This document shows, one piece after another, positions 25,024-35,018 of a stretch of 64,000 bases of DNA. A program made the translations under genes and the position numbers. Numbering within the stretch: position 1 is the stretch's first letter; the number at the start of each line of letters is the position of its first letter. Below the pieces are notes generated by a model that ran no database searches, was not told where the DNA came from, and saw only the letters and a program-made list of their open reading frames with translations. The stretch spans positions 1-64,000 of the forward strand of contig JBBIIY010000001.1 in the NCBI GenBank assembly GCA_037446255.1, in the 5' to 3' direction. The DNA is from Lithacetigena sp037446255 [NCBI: Coprothermobacterota bacterium]. GTDB lineage: Bacteria > Coprothermobacterota > HKB111.

Positions 25024-25981
25024 CAATCTATTTGAATTATTAACAAAACATACCCCCTTATTAATCATCACCCATGAAAACCCTGATGGAGACGCTATTG
25101 GTGCGATTTTTGGCTTAAAAACATTTTTAAATCATCACTCTCTTAGTTCTAAGGTTTTACTTAGCGATACTCTTCCTTCAGCGTATATAAATTTAGTAAA
25201 TAAAGAAGATTATGAATATTTAACAAATACCGAAAACTTTAGCCAATATAAGGGAATTGTGGTTCTTGATTCAGCAAATGTATCAAGAACTTTTTTAAAT
25301 GATTTAACTTCATTTGAAACAAATCCTGTTATTTTCAATATTGACCATCATATAAGCAATGATTTATTCGCTGACTATAACTGGGTAGAACCCGGTTGGT
25401 CATCAACCTGCGAGGGTCTGGTCAGGCTTCTTAAAGGAGAACAAGCTTTACCCAAAGAAACAGCCAGGTTGTTTTTAATGGGCATCCTTACTGATACAGG
25501 CTATCTTACTTTTTCAGCAGCTGGTCCGGATACTTTAGAGATAGTTGCTAATCTTTATAAAAGTGGTGCCAGTATTTCTGAGATTCACCGCTCAGTAAAA
25601 GAAAATATGAATAAAAACCAGTTGAAGTTATGGGGATATACCATTTATAATTGCCAATATGAGGATAAATATGGAATTATCTGGAGCATCATACCTAACC
25701 AGATTTATTCAAGCCTAAAGGTAAAAGAGGGTGATTCTGAGGGTTTAGTAGAATTTTTCAGAAGATACCGGGATTGCCGTTTAGCCTTGCTCATCAGGGA
25801 GGTGGAACCATCAAAATTTAGGGTCAGCCTCAGGTCAAAAGGAGAAGTTGATGTTAATTCCCTTGCCTTAATATGGGGTGGAGGAGGACATCCGCGAGCA
25901 GCAGGGTTTACCATATCCGGAGAACTAAATTCAGTTATAAACGAAATACTAACTATAATTAAAGGAAATATCGGTATATGA
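24998..25981 (+). CDS. nrnA: DHH/DHHA1 phosphoesterase NrnA (oligoribonuclease / pAp phosphatase)
   Basis: Degrades short RNA oligomers and 3'-phosphoadenosine-5'-phosphate. 327 residues. The DHH domain has HENPDGDAIG (N-terminal), VVLDSA, DHH (in IDHHISND) and a later TDTGYLTFS. The C-terminal DHHA1 domain has GGGGHPRAAGF. All metal-binding aspartates and histidines are present by eye. The start lies inside rbfA. Its TGA overlaps the ribF ATG. Confidence 0.92.
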   Translation: MRSIKETSNNLFELLTKHTPLLIITHENPDGDAIGAIFGLKTFLNHHSLSSKVLLSDTLPSAYINLVNKEDYEYLTNTENFSQYKGIVVLDSANVSRTFLNDLTSFETNPVIFNIDHHISNDLFADYNWVEPGWSSTCEGLVRLLKGEQALPKETARLFLMGILTDTGYLTFSAAGPDTLEIVANLYKSGASISEIHRSVKENMNKNQLKLWGYTIYNCQYEDKYGIIWSIIPNQIYSSLKVKEGDSEGLVEFFRRYRDCRLALLIREVEPSKFRVSLRSKGEVDVNSLALIWGGGGHPRAAGFTISGELNSVINEILTIIKGNIGI

Positions 25982-26874
25982 AATCATTAGCAATTATTGG
26001 GTCATTTGATGGTGTCCACCTCGGACATCAACACTTAATAAAAGAAGCAAAAGATATGGCTTTAAGGTGTGGGTTATTATTAACCGCTATTACCTTTGAG
26101 CCTCAACCATCTTTGTTTTTTAACCGAACCTCCCTGGTATTAAGTTCCTTAGAAGAAAGACTTCTCTTACTCAAAAAATATGGGATTCCTCGGGTAGAAG
26201 TTCTTGATTTTGAATCTGTATATAATTCCACTCCTGAAGAGTTTTTAAGGGACATACATACTGAAATTCAAGTTTGCCAGGTAGTGGTTGGAGAGAATTT
26301 TACTTTCGGTAAAAATAAAGAAGGGGATGCTCTTACTCTGGTAAAGTGTGCTTCTGAGATAGGCATGGAAGCCAGGGTAGTACCGCTTTTTTCCAACTCT
26401 TCAGAAACTATTTCCAGCTCAAAAATCAGGATGCTCATAAACGAGGGAAAGTTAGAAGAAGCAAACAATATGTTAGGGCATCCCTATTTAATTTATGGTT
26501 CGGTGGTAGCTGGAAAAAAGATTGGAACGCAAATTGGATACAAGACTGCTAATATGAGACCTCCCGGCTACAAACTTCTCCCTCCACAGGGAGTTTATGC
26601 TGCTTGGGTTAATTATAGGGGTAATTGTTACAGAAGCGTGTTAAATATAGGTATTAACCCAACTTTTAACCGCAACACTATAATACCTGAAGTGCATATT
26701 TTAGACTATTCACAAAATTTGCTGGGTGATTTTCTGGAAATATACCCGGTAAAATATATCAGGGAAGAGAAGAGATTTAACGGAACAGAGAAACTGAGAG
26801 AAGCAATATCTCAGGATATAGAAAAAACACGAAATTTACTTAACATTGTGTCTATACCAGATTTTATGTTATAA
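25978..26874 (+). CDS. ribF: bifunctional riboflavin kinase / FAD synthetase RibF
   Basis: Converts riboflavin to FMN and FAD. 298 residues, near the family norm of about 310. The N-terminal nucleotidyltransferase domain carries [11 protein letters not shown] (8-18) and SSSKIR. The C-terminal riboflavin kinase domain has [10 protein letters not shown] and [10 protein letters not shown]. Start overlaps the nrnA stop (ATGA). In the usual order it precedes rpsO. No FMN riboswitch is possible here because the gene is internal to the operon. Confidence 0.94.
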   Translation: MKSLAIIGSFDGVHLGHQHLIKEAKDMALRCGLLLTAITFEPQPSLFFNRTSLVLSSLEERLLLLKKYGIPRVEVLDFESVYNSTPEEFLRDIHTEIQVCQVVVGENFTFGKNKEGDALTLVKCASEIGMEARVVPLFSNSSETISSSKIRMLINEGKLEEANNMLGHPYLIYGSVVAGKKIGTQIGYKTANMRPPGYKLLPPQGVYAAWVNYRGNCYRSVLNIGINPTFNRNTIIPEVHILDYSQNLLGDFLEIYPVKYIREEKRFNGTEKLREAISQDIEKTRNLLNIVSIPDFML

Positions 26875-26905
26875 TTATAAAATAATAAATGAAGGAGGTA
26901 TATCC

Positions 26906-27175
26906 TTGGTTTTAGAAAAAGATAAGAAAAATGAAGTGATAGCCAGTTACGCTGTGCATGAAAAGGATACTGGCTCTCCTGAGGTTCAAGTAGCCCTGAT
27001 TACAGAAAGGATTCAAAGTCTTTCTACCCATATGAAAATTCATAAAAAAGATTTTCATTCACGACTGGGTTTGTTTAGATTAGTGGGCCAAAGGAGAAGG
27101 CTATTGAGTTATCTTAAGAAAGAAGATTTCAATAGATATGTGGTCCTTACTGAACGGTTAAACCTTAGAAAGTGA
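26906..27175 (+). CDS. rpsO: 30S ribosomal protein S15
   Basis: Primary 16S-binding protein of 89 residues, exactly the family length when started at TTG 26906. The TTG follows gaaggaggt with good spacing; longer in-frame starts would add 20 residues of non-conserved sequence from the ribF 3' end. Signature stretches are [16 protein letters not shown] and [22 protein letters not shown]. It is followed by pnp with overlapping stop and start, the classic rpsO-pnp pair. Confidence 0.95.
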   Translation: MVLEKDKKNEVIASYAVHEKDTGSPEVQVALITERIQSLSTHMKIHKKDFHSRLGLFRLVGQRRRLLSYLKKEDFNRYVVLTERLNLRK

Positions 27176-29262
27176 TGAAAAAAATAAAAAAAACAATTAA
27201 GTATTATGGTAGAATTCTCGAATTAAGTACAGGTGATTGGGCAAAACAGGCCGGTGGGTCAGTGGTAGTGCGTTATGGTGATACCGTGGTTCTGGTTGCT
27301 GTCACTGCAGATAAAAAAGATAAAGAAGATCTGGACTTTCTTCCCCTTACAGTTGAATACAGCGAACGAATGTATGCTGCTGGGAAAATACCCGGTGGTT
27401 ACTTTAGAAGGGAAGGGAGACCAACAGAAGAAGAAATACTTAAATCCAGGTTAATAGACAGGTCTATAAGGTCACTATTTCCTGCAGAGTTCAAAAAGGA
27501 AATTCAAGTTGTGGCGACTGTTCTCTCGGTTGACCAAGAAAATCTTCCTGATATTCTCGGGATAATCGGAGCTTCTGCAGCTTTGTGCATTTCTAACATT
27601 CCTTTCTCTATTCCCGTGGGAGCAGTCCGAATCGGTAAAATAAACGGTGAATATGTAGTTAATCCAGTAGCTCAAGAGTTGGATATGAGTTCACTTGACC
27701 TGGTAGTTACAGCTACAGAAGATAATGTAGTGATGATAGAGGCTAACGCAAAAGAAATCCCTGAAGAACAAATATTAGAAGCGATGGTAATTGCCAGGGA
27801 AGCAATGAAACCTATTATTAACCTGATTAAAGAGCTGGTTAATGAAATAAACCCTCAAAAATATGCTTTAGAAACAGTTGAATATGATAATGAATTAGTT
27901 GATAAAGTAAAAAGGTTTATAGAAGAACGATTCAGTAGGGGAGACTTTCAAACCGGTGATAAGCTTCAGCGAGAAGATGCGATAGAATTACTCCTTGAAG
28001 AAGGGGTAGAATATTTAAAAGAAGATAGTTCAGAAAAAGAGATACTATTACGATCTCTCATCTTCAAATATTTTAAGTCTGCCTTCAGACATCAGGTTAT
28101 TCACAATAAACTAAGAATTGATGGTAGAAAACCTGAAGAAGTTAGAGAAATTGGTGTTTCTACAGGTGTTTTGCCGAGGGTTCATGGTTCAGCTATATTC
28201 AGCAGGGGTCAAACTCAGGTGCTTACCACTGTAACTCTGGGAGCAATTCAAGATGTTCAGCATATTGATGGGCTAGGTATGGACGAGTACAAAAGGTATA
28301 TGCATCACTATAACTTTCCACCCTACTCAGTTGGTGAAGCCAGACCCTTGAGAGGTCCTGGAAGAAGAGAAATAGGACATGGGTCACTGGCTGAAAGAGC
28401 CATTGTACCTATATTACCTGAAGAAGAAATATTTCCCTATACCATTAGAACGGTCTCTGAGGTTTTAGAATCAAACGGTTCCACCTCTATGGCCTCGGTA
28501 TGCGGCAGTAGTCTGGCATTGATGGATGCTGGTGTTCCCATAGTAACTCCTGTAGCAGGTATCTCTATTGGTTTAATTAAAGAAGGACAGGAATTTGTCC
28601 TTCTGGTAGATATACAGGGAATTGAAGATGCTCTGGGAGATATGGATTTTAAAGTAGCAGGAACTCGAACCGGAGTAACTGCTATTCAGCTGGATAATAA
28701 AACTGCTGGCATTGAGGATAACCTTATAAAAGAAGCTTTTGAGGAAGCACGCAAAACCCGTAATTTTATCCTTGACTGTATGGAAAAAAATATATCATCA
28801 TCAAGGGCTGATCTCTCATTGTATGCTCCACATATCACCTCCTTTGAAATAGAAGCCAGTAAAATTGGCGAATTAATAGGTCCAGGAGGCAGGGTGATTC
28901 GTAAGATAAGCCAGGATACTGGGGCTCAAATTGATATTAAAGACTCGGTTGGTAAAGGTTATGTAACTGCTCCTAGTAAAGAGGCTTTGCTAAAAGCTCA
29001 AAAATACATTGATGCAATTATAAAAGGTGTGAAAGTTGGAGAAACTTACGAAGGCAGGGTTACCCGGATAATGCCTTTTGGTGTTTTCATAGAAATAGCT
29101 CCTTCTAAAGAAGGTTTGCTACATAATTCTCAGGTTATCAATACTTATAAGTCAAGAGGCCAGGTTAACTTGAATATAAATGACCAGGTAATGGTTGTGA
29201 TAAAGGAAATAGATCATTTAGGAAGGATAAATCTTACTCAGAAAGGTTCAACTGAAGATTAA
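27175..29262 (+). CDS. pnp: polyribonucleotide nucleotidyltransferase (PNPase)
   Basis: 3'-5' phosphorolytic exoribonuclease, about 695 residues. It contains two RNase PH-like domains (the active second one with RTVSEVLESNGSTSMASVCG), an alpha-helical linker between them, a KH domain (IGPGGRVIRKI, about 562-572) and a C-terminal S1 domain (GRVTRIMPFGVFIEI). The ATG at 27175 shares its A with the rpsO stop; an overlapping GTG at 27172 is also in frame. Confidence 0.97.
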   Translation: MKKIKKTIKYYGRILELSTGDWAKQAGGSVVVRYGDTVVLVAVTADKKDKEDLDFLPLTVEYSERMYAAGKIPGGYFRREGRPTEEEILKSRLIDRSIRSLFPAEFKKEIQVVATVLSVDQENLPDILGIIGASAALCISNIPFSIPVGAVRIGKINGEYVVNPVAQELDMSSLDLVVTATEDNVVMIEANAKEIPEEQILEAMVIAREAMKPIINLIKELVNEINPQKYALETVEYDNELVDKVKRFIEERFSRGDFQTGDKLQREDAIELLLEEGVEYLKEDSSEKEILLRSLIFKYFKSAFRHQVIHNKLRIDGRKPEEVREIGVSTGVLPRVHGSAIFSRGQTQVLTTVTLGAIQDVQHIDGLGMDEYKRYMHHYNFPPYSVGEARPLRGPGRREIGHGSLAERAIVPILPEEEIFPYTIRTVSEVLESNGSTSMASVCGSSLALMDAGVPIVTPVAGISIGLIKEGQEFVLLVDIQGIEDALGDMDFKVAGTRTGVTAIQLDNKTAGIEDNLIKEAFEEARKTRNFILDCMEKNISSSRADLSLYAPHITSFEIEASKIGELIGPGGRVIRKISQDTGAQIDIKDSVGKGYVTAPSKEALLKAQKYIDAIIKGVKVGETYEGRVTRIMPFGVFIEIAPSKEGLLHNSQVINTYKSRGQVNLNINDQVMVVIKEIDHLGRINLTQKGSTED

Positions 29263-29292
29263 GATATTTATTTTTTTATTTGATAGCGATAA

Positions 29293-30978
29293 ATGAAAAA
29301 ACTTTTGATGATACCCCTGGGGGGTTTAGGGGAAATAGGTAAAAACTCCACTATCTGGGAATACGAAGACCAGATAGTGGTTGTGGATGCCGGGTTAAAA
29401 TTTCCAGGTGAAGGTGATTGGGGGGTAGATTTTCTAATCCCCGATTTCTCTTATCTGAAAAACAAAAAAGTATTAGCTGTAATTTTAACCCATGGGCATG
29501 AAGACCATGTAGGTGCCTTAGCCTATCTTTTACGAGAAGTAAAAGCACCTATCTATGGCACACCGTTAACACTCGGATTAGCAGAGCATAGATTAAAAGA
29601 ACAGAGTATTGATGCAGATCTGGTTTACCTTAAACCTGATGATAATCTTAAAATAGGACCATTTCATTTTGAGTTCGCCCGACTCAGCCATAGCATACCT
29701 GATGGTATAGGTTATGCATTAAACACTCCTCATGGATTGATAGTCCATTCGGGCGATTTTAAAATTGACAATACCCCTGTTGATGGGCAATACACCGACC
29801 TAGCTCGCTTTACCGAGTGGGGTAAAAGAGGGGTTAATTTATTTATGTCTGATAGTACCAATGCTGACGAACCCGGACAGGTAAAAAGTGAGAAATTGGT
29901 GGGGAAAAACCTGGACAGTATTATTTCTACCTGTAAAGGATTAATTGTAGTTACCACCTTTGCTTCAAATGTGCACAGGGTTAATCAGGTAGCCGAGTAT
30001 GCTCGTAAAAATGGGAGAAAAGTTGCTGTTGATGGTAAAGCCATGTTAAAAACCATTGAAACTGCACGCAAATTAGGTTATTTGAAAAGTGTATATGATG
30101 TTTTTATCAATATGGAAGATGTTTCGCGACACCCCCGCAACAAAGTGGTCATTTTGACAACGGGAAGTCAGGGCGAACCAATGTCAGTACTAAGAAGAAT
30201 GGCTAACAGGGAGTATAAGAAGCTGCAGTTAATTAAAGGTGATTATGTAATTATCTCAGCTGACCCTATACCAGGCAATGAAAGGTCGGTAAATAGCATA
30301 ATCAATAGCATGATGTGGCAGGGCGTGGAAGTATTTCATTCGGAAGTTTTAGGAGTACATACCTCAGGTCATGCCAAACAAGAAGAGTTAAAACTTTTAT
30401 TAAGCCTGGTTAAACCAAAATATTTTATGCCGGTGCATGGAGAGGAAAGGCATCTCGTTTTTCACGCTCGCTTAGCTGAAGAAATGTTAATTCACCCTAA
30501 AAGAATAATGTTATTGAATAATGGAGATAAGCTGGAAATTATGGATGGGAAAATCAGGATAGTAGCGAACTTACCTCTGGATAATATTTATGTTGATGGA
30601 CTTGGGGTAGGAGACTTAAAGGAAGTAGTTCTCCATGAAAGATCCATACTCTCCAGAGAAGGCGTGGTAGTAGTAGGGATTCATCTTTCTGAAAATGGTA
30701 AAGAACTGCTTAAAGAACCCGAGGTTAAGGCTATAGGTTTATTGTATGAAAGAGGTTCCGAAGAAATATTAGCCGAATTAAAAATATATATAAAAAACAT
30801 GGTTACCACTAGAATGCCCAGCAAGAGAGAATGGGAGAAAAAGATCTCACAGTTCTTTTTTGATAAATTAATGAGAAAACCCTATGTGGTAGTGTTATTA
30901 TTTAATGGTGAAAAAAATTATGAACTACCAGGAAGCAGGGCAGAAGCTAAGAGAAAGAAGAATATCCCTGAATCGTGA
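29293..30978 (+). CDS. rnj: ribonuclease J
   Basis: Beta-CASP metallo-beta-lactamase RNase with 5'-exonuclease and endonuclease activity, 561 residues. Zinc ligands are in HGHEDH (H67, H69, D71, H72); further motifs are LSHSIPDG, HSGDFK and the beta-CASP HTSGHAKQEEL. The C-terminal domain is complete. No strong ribosome binding site is seen before the ATG. The presence of both RNase J and RNase Y (35015) in the window indicates a Gram-positive-style RNA decay system. Confidence 0.95.
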   Translation: MKKLLMIPLGGLGEIGKNSTIWEYEDQIVVVDAGLKFPGEGDWGVDFLIPDFSYLKNKKVLAVILTHGHEDHVGALAYLLREVKAPIYGTPLTLGLAEHRLKEQSIDADLVYLKPDDNLKIGPFHFEFARLSHSIPDGIGYALNTPHGLIVHSGDFKIDNTPVDGQYTDLARFTEWGKRGVNLFMSDSTNADEPGQVKSEKLVGKNLDSIISTCKGLIVVTTFASNVHRVNQVAEYARKNGRKVAVDGKAMLKTIETARKLGYLKSVYDVFINMEDVSRHPRNKVVILTTGSQGEPMSVLRRMANREYKKLQLIKGDYVIISADPIPGNERSVNSIINSMMWQGVEVFHSEVLGVHTSGHAKQEELKLLLSLVKPKYFMPVHGEERHLVFHARLAEEMLIHPKRIMLLNNGDKLEIMDGKIRIVANLPLDNIYVDGLGVGDLKEVVLHERSILSREGVVVVGIHLSENGKELLKEPEVKAIGLLYERGSEEILAELKIYIKNMVTTRMPSKREWEKKISQFFFDKLMRKPYVVVLLFNGEKNYELPGSRAEAKRKKNIPES

Positions 30979-31615
30979 GCTTGAACAGGTTACCAGCGAT
31001 TTAAAAATTTCGCAGGAAAAGTTAGAGGCTATCGAAACTGGGGATGCTGGGTATTTTGGTGATTTATTATTTTATAACTTGTTTTATTCTACTTATGCCC
31101 GCTATTTAGGTTTAGAAAGCGAAGATGATCAGCAAATTATTGTACCTGAAAAATTATATCCAGTAGAAAAAAGTAAGGAAAAAGTTAAAATAAATATAAT
31201 TTATATTGTTGTTACTATAGTCATAATTATGTTTATTTCGGTATTTATTTTGTGGAAAGAACTATATAAACCAAAGCAGATAAATGGTAACCAACCGCCT
31301 CAAACAGAAGTGCCCATAGATAACAAACCCATTGAAAATCCTCCAATACCGCCCTTAGTAAAAGAAGTTGTTGTTAAACTGCTGGTTATCAAGGATAAGT
31401 GCTGGCTTCAGGTAAATATTGATGGAAATGATACCCCCGTCTTCAGGAGAACTCTATTTGTGGGTGATGAAATTGAATTTAAAGGGGAAAAAGAGGTTCG
31501 TCTCTGGATAGGTAATGCTGGAGCTATAAAAATAATCGTTAATGGGATAGAACAACCTGCCATAGGTAAGGATGGAGAAGTTATAAGAGACCTTGTTTTT
31601 TATCCTCCCGATTGA
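30905..31615 (+). CDS. RodZ-like helix-turn-helix membrane protein
   Basis: A 236-residue protein with the RodZ layout: an N-terminal cytoplasmic helix-turn-helix (about 9-60, GQKLRERRISLNRELEQVT), a single membrane span (about 97-118), a proline-rich linker (about 130-155) and an extracytoplasmic DUF4115-like beta domain. RodZ anchors MreB and supports rod shape. The start lies inside rnj by 74 nt; an internal ATG at 30920 would give five fewer residues and is equally good. It ends on the rimO start. Confidence 0.8.
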   Translation: MVKKIMNYQEAGQKLRERRISLNRELEQVTSDLKISQEKLEAIETGDAGYFGDLLFYNLFYSTYARYLGLESEDDQQIIVPEKLYPVEKSKEKVKINIIYIVVTIVIIMFISVFILWKELYKPKQINGNQPPQTEVPIDNKPIENPPIPPLVKEVVVKLLVIKDKCWLQVNIDGNDTPVFRRTLFVGDEIEFKGEKEVRLWIGNAGAIKIIVNGIEQPAIGKDGEVIRDLVFYPPD

Positions 31616-32916
31616 TGAAGTATTACCTGGTTTCGCTTGGCTGTTCCAAAAACAGGGTTGATTCTGAAGTATTAGCTTCGTATCTGGTAAAAAATGGAGA
31701 TGAAATAGTAACGGTACCAGATAAGGCTGATACAGTAGTTATTAATACCTGTTCCTTTATCAAACCTGCTGTAAAAGAATCTCTGGACGAAATTCATAGA
31801 TTATCAAAAATAAAGGAAAAATCAGGATTCAAGCTTATTCTGGCTGGTTGTTTGGTAGATAGGTTTTCAGATAGAAGCTGGCATAATTATAAAGGTGTAG
31901 ATATGGCAGTCAGCTCGTCCTTACTACCCCAGATTCCCGGGTTTCTAAGAGATAATAAGTGGGAAACACTATTAGGGCCTTTAGGTTTACTGGCTACCAG
32001 TGATGACCGACGGATAATTTCTACCTTCCCCTATGCTTATATCAAACTTTCTGAGGGATGCAATATTAAATGTTCCTACTGCACCATACCCGGTATTAAA
32101 GGCCAATTCAGGAGCCGACCCTTAGATGATATTGTTGCCGAGGCCGAAAATCTACTATCTAAGGGTATCAGGGAGTTAGTATTAGTTTCTCAGGATTCGG
32201 GATTTTATGGAAGGGATATTAACAATAAGAGCTCTTTGGTGCATTTACTTATAAAACTCAATGAACTGCCAGGCCATTTCTGGATTCGTTTAATGTATTT
32301 AAATCCAATCCGAATTGATGACAAACTGATAGACACCCTGGCAGGCTTAGAAAAGGTAGTTAAATATATTGACTTACCTCTTCAACATACTCATGATGAG
32401 GTATTACAACGTATGGGAAGATCATATCGGTACAAGCTTATAGTGAATTTGCTAGATAAAATAAGGAAAGCTATACCGGAAGTAGCGCTTAGAAGCTCGT
32501 TTATTGTTGGTTTCCCCGGAGAGAGCAGAAAACATTTTAATCATCTTCTCCGAGCACTTTCTGATTTGCATATACCCAAAGCAGGTTTCTTCCCTTATTC
32601 TCCTGAAGAAAATACCCCAGCTTTTGCTTTTAGGGGCAGATTATCCTCCTTGACGGTTTCCCGAAGATTAAGAGAATCTCGAGAATTGCAGGCTTCAATA
32701 TTAGAAGAATACAATAAAAATCTAGTTGGGAGCATCAGGGAACTTCTGGTTGAAAGTAACCAGGGGGTGGTTATGGGAAGGTTACAGTACGATGCACCGG
32801 AAATTGATTCGCTGGTTTATATCAAGAATAAAAGAAAAAAATTAACCATAGGCGAATTTGTTAAAGTAAAAATAATAGGATATGAAGGTACTGATTTGAA
32901 AGGTAAATTGGTTTGA
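31615..32916 (+). CDS. rimO: ribosomal protein S12 methylthiotransferase RimO
   Basis: Radical-SAM enzyme that methylthiolates an aspartate of S12. About 433 residues. The UPF0004 domain has C10, C46 and C79 for the auxiliary cluster, the radical-SAM motif is C149, C153, C156 (EGCNIKCSYC), and a C-terminal TRAM domain follows. SLGCSKNRVDSE identifies RimO rather than MiaB. The ATG shares its A with the preceding TGA; a TTG three nt upstream is possible. Confidence 0.94.
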   Translation: MKYYLVSLGCSKNRVDSEVLASYLVKNGDEIVTVPDKADTVVINTCSFIKPAVKESLDEIHRLSKIKEKSGFKLILAGCLVDRFSDRSWHNYKGVDMAVSSSLLPQIPGFLRDNKWETLLGPLGLLATSDDRRIISTFPYAYIKLSEGCNIKCSYCTIPGIKGQFRSRPLDDIVAEAENLLSKGIRELVLVSQDSGFYGRDINNKSSLVHLLIKLNELPGHFWIRLMYLNPIRIDDKLIDTLAGLEKVVKYIDLPLQHTHDEVLQRMGRSYRYKLIVNLLDKIRKAIPEVALRSSFIVGFPGESRKHFNHLLRALSDLHIPKAGFFPYSPEENTPAFAFRGRLSSLTVSRRLRESRELQASILEEYNKNLVGSIRELLVESNQGVVMGRLQYDAPEIDSLVYIKNKRKKLTIGEFVKVKIIGYEGTDLKGKLV

Positions 32917-33458
32917 GAATATTTTCAGGTATTCCTCTCATTGGAAAAGGATATTATAAACTTATCTCGGTACTGAAGGAGTTATCTGCTAACAACACTG
33001 ATTTTCGCTGGGTATTACCGGAAAATTTACACCTTACTTTACATTTTTTTGGTGAAAGAACAATTGAGGAAGTAGAAATAATTCACAGAATTATGCAGGA
33101 AAAATTAATCAACTACAGTTCTGACATTGTAAGAATAACCAATGTTGACGCCTTTCCTGATACAAGGAAACCACGGGTAATTTTTTTCAACCTGGAGGAC
33201 GAAGGTTATCTAAGGAAGATTTACCAGAGCATTTCTGTTGGCTTGAGGGAACAAAAGGTTGCTTTTGACGATAGACCTTATATTCCCCATCTTACTCTGG
33301 GAAGGTTAACCAGAAAATATGGGAACAGCAAAATGCCTGTAATCGAATCTTTAAATGAGTTATGGGAAATTAAACAGGTAAATCTTTACCAAAGTGTATT
33401 AAATCCAGCCGGGGCAGTGTATACTGTTTTAAGAGAGTATTATCTCGCAAATTTGTAA
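32913..33458 (+). CDS. thpR: RNA 2',3'-cyclic phosphodiesterase (ThpR/LigT)
   Basis: 2H phosphoesterase of 181 residues that opens 2',3'-cyclic phosphates. The two catalytic motifs are LHLTLHFFGE (about 43-52) and PHLTLGRL (about 131-138). TTG start overlapping the rimO stop. It sits directly before recA. Together with RtcB and archease the window has two enzymes acting on cyclic-phosphate RNA ends, though far apart. Confidence 0.92.
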   Translation: MRIFSGIPLIGKGYYKLISVLKELSANNTDFRWVLPENLHLTLHFFGERTIEEVEIIHRIMQEKLINYSSDIVRITNVDAFPDTRKPRVIFFNLEDEGYLRKIYQSISVGLREQKVAFDDRPYIPHLTLGRLTRKYGNSKMPVIESLNELWEIKQVNLYQSVLNPAGAVYTVLREYYLANL

Positions 33459-33478
33459 ATAAAAGGTAGGGAATAAAC

Positions 33479-34522
33479 ATGTCTTCAGATAAGGATAAAG
33501 CTTTAGAACAAGCTTTTGCAATGATTGAAAAACATCATGGGAAGGGTTCAATTATGAAATTGGGCTCAGCCGAGGTTGCTAATGTGGAAGTGATTTCCTC
33601 AGGAATCTTGCCTCTGGATATAGCCCTGGGAATTGGCGGATTTCCCCGTGGAAGAATAGTAGAGATTTTCGGTCCTGAAGGGTCAGGTAAAACTACTGTT
33701 GCTCTGCATGCTGCTAGTGAAGCGCAAAAGCTGGGAGGAACAGTTGCTTTTATTGATACCGAACATGCCCTGGATGTGTCCTATGCACAAGCCCTGGGTG
33801 TTGATGTTAGAAATCTCCTGATATCGCAGCCCGATTTTGGAGAGCAAGCGCTGGAGATAGCCGAGATTCTGGTAAGAAGCCAGGCAGTTGACTTGGTGGT
33901 AATTGATACAGTAGCTGCTCTGGTCCCTAAAGCAGAGTTAGAAGGAGATTTTGGCGACTCCTTTATGGGTTTGCAAGCTCGTTTGATGTCTCAGTCTTTG
34001 CGTAGACTGGTAGGGTCAATTAATAAATCACGAACCTGCGTAATTTTCCTTAACCAGCTTAGAGAGAAAATATCTACAGGTTTTCAGGCAGGACCGCATG
34101 AAACTACGCCTGGTGGACGGGCTTTAAAATTTTACGCTTCTCAACGGGTTGATATCAGGAAAATTGATGTAGTGAAACAAGGAACCGATACCATTGGATC
34201 AGTTGTAAAAGTAAGGATAGTTAAGAATAAGCTATCTCCACCATTCAGGCAAGCAGAGTTTGAACTTATTTATGGTAAAGGTGTATCCAGAACAGCCTCT
34301 CTTATTGATCTGGGAGTGCAGGCTGGAGTTGTCTCTAAGAGTGGAAGCTGGTTTTATTGGGGAGATTTACGGTTAGGACAGGGTAAAGAAAATGCTAAGT
34401 TTTATCTGGAAGAGCATCCCGAATCTTTTACCGAGTTGGAAAAAATAATTAAAGATACTTTTTTTGACATTAAAAGTAAGTTAACCACAGTTAAGGATAA
34501 AGAAAGTTTAGGAGAAATATAG
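33479..34522 (+). CDS. recA: recombinase RecA
   Basis: DNA strand-exchange ATPase, 347 residues. Walker A GPEGSGKT is at 65-72, Walker B is [10 protein letters not shown], and loop L2 carries the FLNQLREKI region. The C-terminus is full length. Start after aggtaggg. No LexA-type operator is recognisable in the 20-nt gap, so it is probably read from upstream or from an internal promoter. recX follows after 13 nt. Confidence 0.98.
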   Translation: MSSDKDKALEQAFAMIEKHHGKGSIMKLGSAEVANVEVISSGILPLDIALGIGGFPRGRIVEIFGPEGSGKTTVALHAASEAQKLGGTVAFIDTEHALDVSYAQALGVDVRNLLISQPDFGEQALEIAEILVRSQAVDLVVIDTVAALVPKAELEGDFGDSFMGLQARLMSQSLRRLVGSINKSRTCVIFLNQLREKISTGFQAGPHETTPGGRALKFYASQRVDIRKIDVVKQGTDTIGSVVKVRIVKNKLSPPFRQAEFELIYGKGVSRTASLIDLGVQAGVVSKSGSWFYWGDLRLGQGKENAKFYLEEHPESFTELEKIIKDTFFDIKSKLTTVKDKESLGEI

Positions 34523-34535
34523 CTTAATAATTATC

Positions 34536-35018
34536 ATGCTTATTACCTATGAAGAAGGGATAAAGCGTGCCCTTCGTTTTATAACTTTTAAGGATTATCC
34601 CAAAAAATTGCTTTTAAAGAAGTTAATTAGCAAGGGCTTTGAACCTTCCTTGGCAGCAGAAGTGATTAATGAACTTGTACAAAAAGGTTATTTAGACGAA
34701 AAAAAACAAATTATCAGAGCCTGGGAAAAATTGAAAGCAAACTGCAATTATGGCAGGAAAGCGTTTTTACTCAATTTAAAAAGAGAGGAGTATGATATTG
34801 AATCATTAGAGCTAGCCGAGTCACTTTATTCCGAAGAAGAAGAGGCTTTGCTGGCTAATGATGCTTTTAAAAAAATTTGCCGGAAGTTAATAAAAAGCGA
34901 TATAGATCAAGCCAAACAAAAACAGAGAATATATTCATATCTAATAAGAAAAGGGTTTTCTCAAGGAACTATCATTGGCCTGATTAAAGAATATGAAAAA
35001 GATAAAGGTGATATATGA
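34536..35018 (+). CDS. recX: regulatory protein RecX
   Basis: Modulator of RecA filament activity, 160 residues, made of tandem three-helix modules: YPKKLLLKKLISKGFEPSLA, then LDEKKQIIRAWEKLK, and a C-terminal IYSYLIRKGFSQGTIIGLI. Its position directly after recA supports the call. Weak ribosome binding site. Its stop overlaps the rny start (ATGA). Confidence 0.88.
   Translation: MLITYEEGIKRALRFITFKDYPKKLLLKKLISKGFEPSLAAEVINELVQKGYLDEKKQIIRAWEKLKANCNYGRKAFLLNLKREEYDIESLELAESLYSEEEEALLANDAFKKICRKLIKSDIDQAKQKQRIYSYLIRKGFSQGTIIGLIKEYEKDKGDI

Noticed and set aside
26846-26905. N-terminal extension of S15
   Set aside because: It overlaps ribF, adds 20 unconserved residues, and passes through the gaaggaggt binding site of the TTG start.
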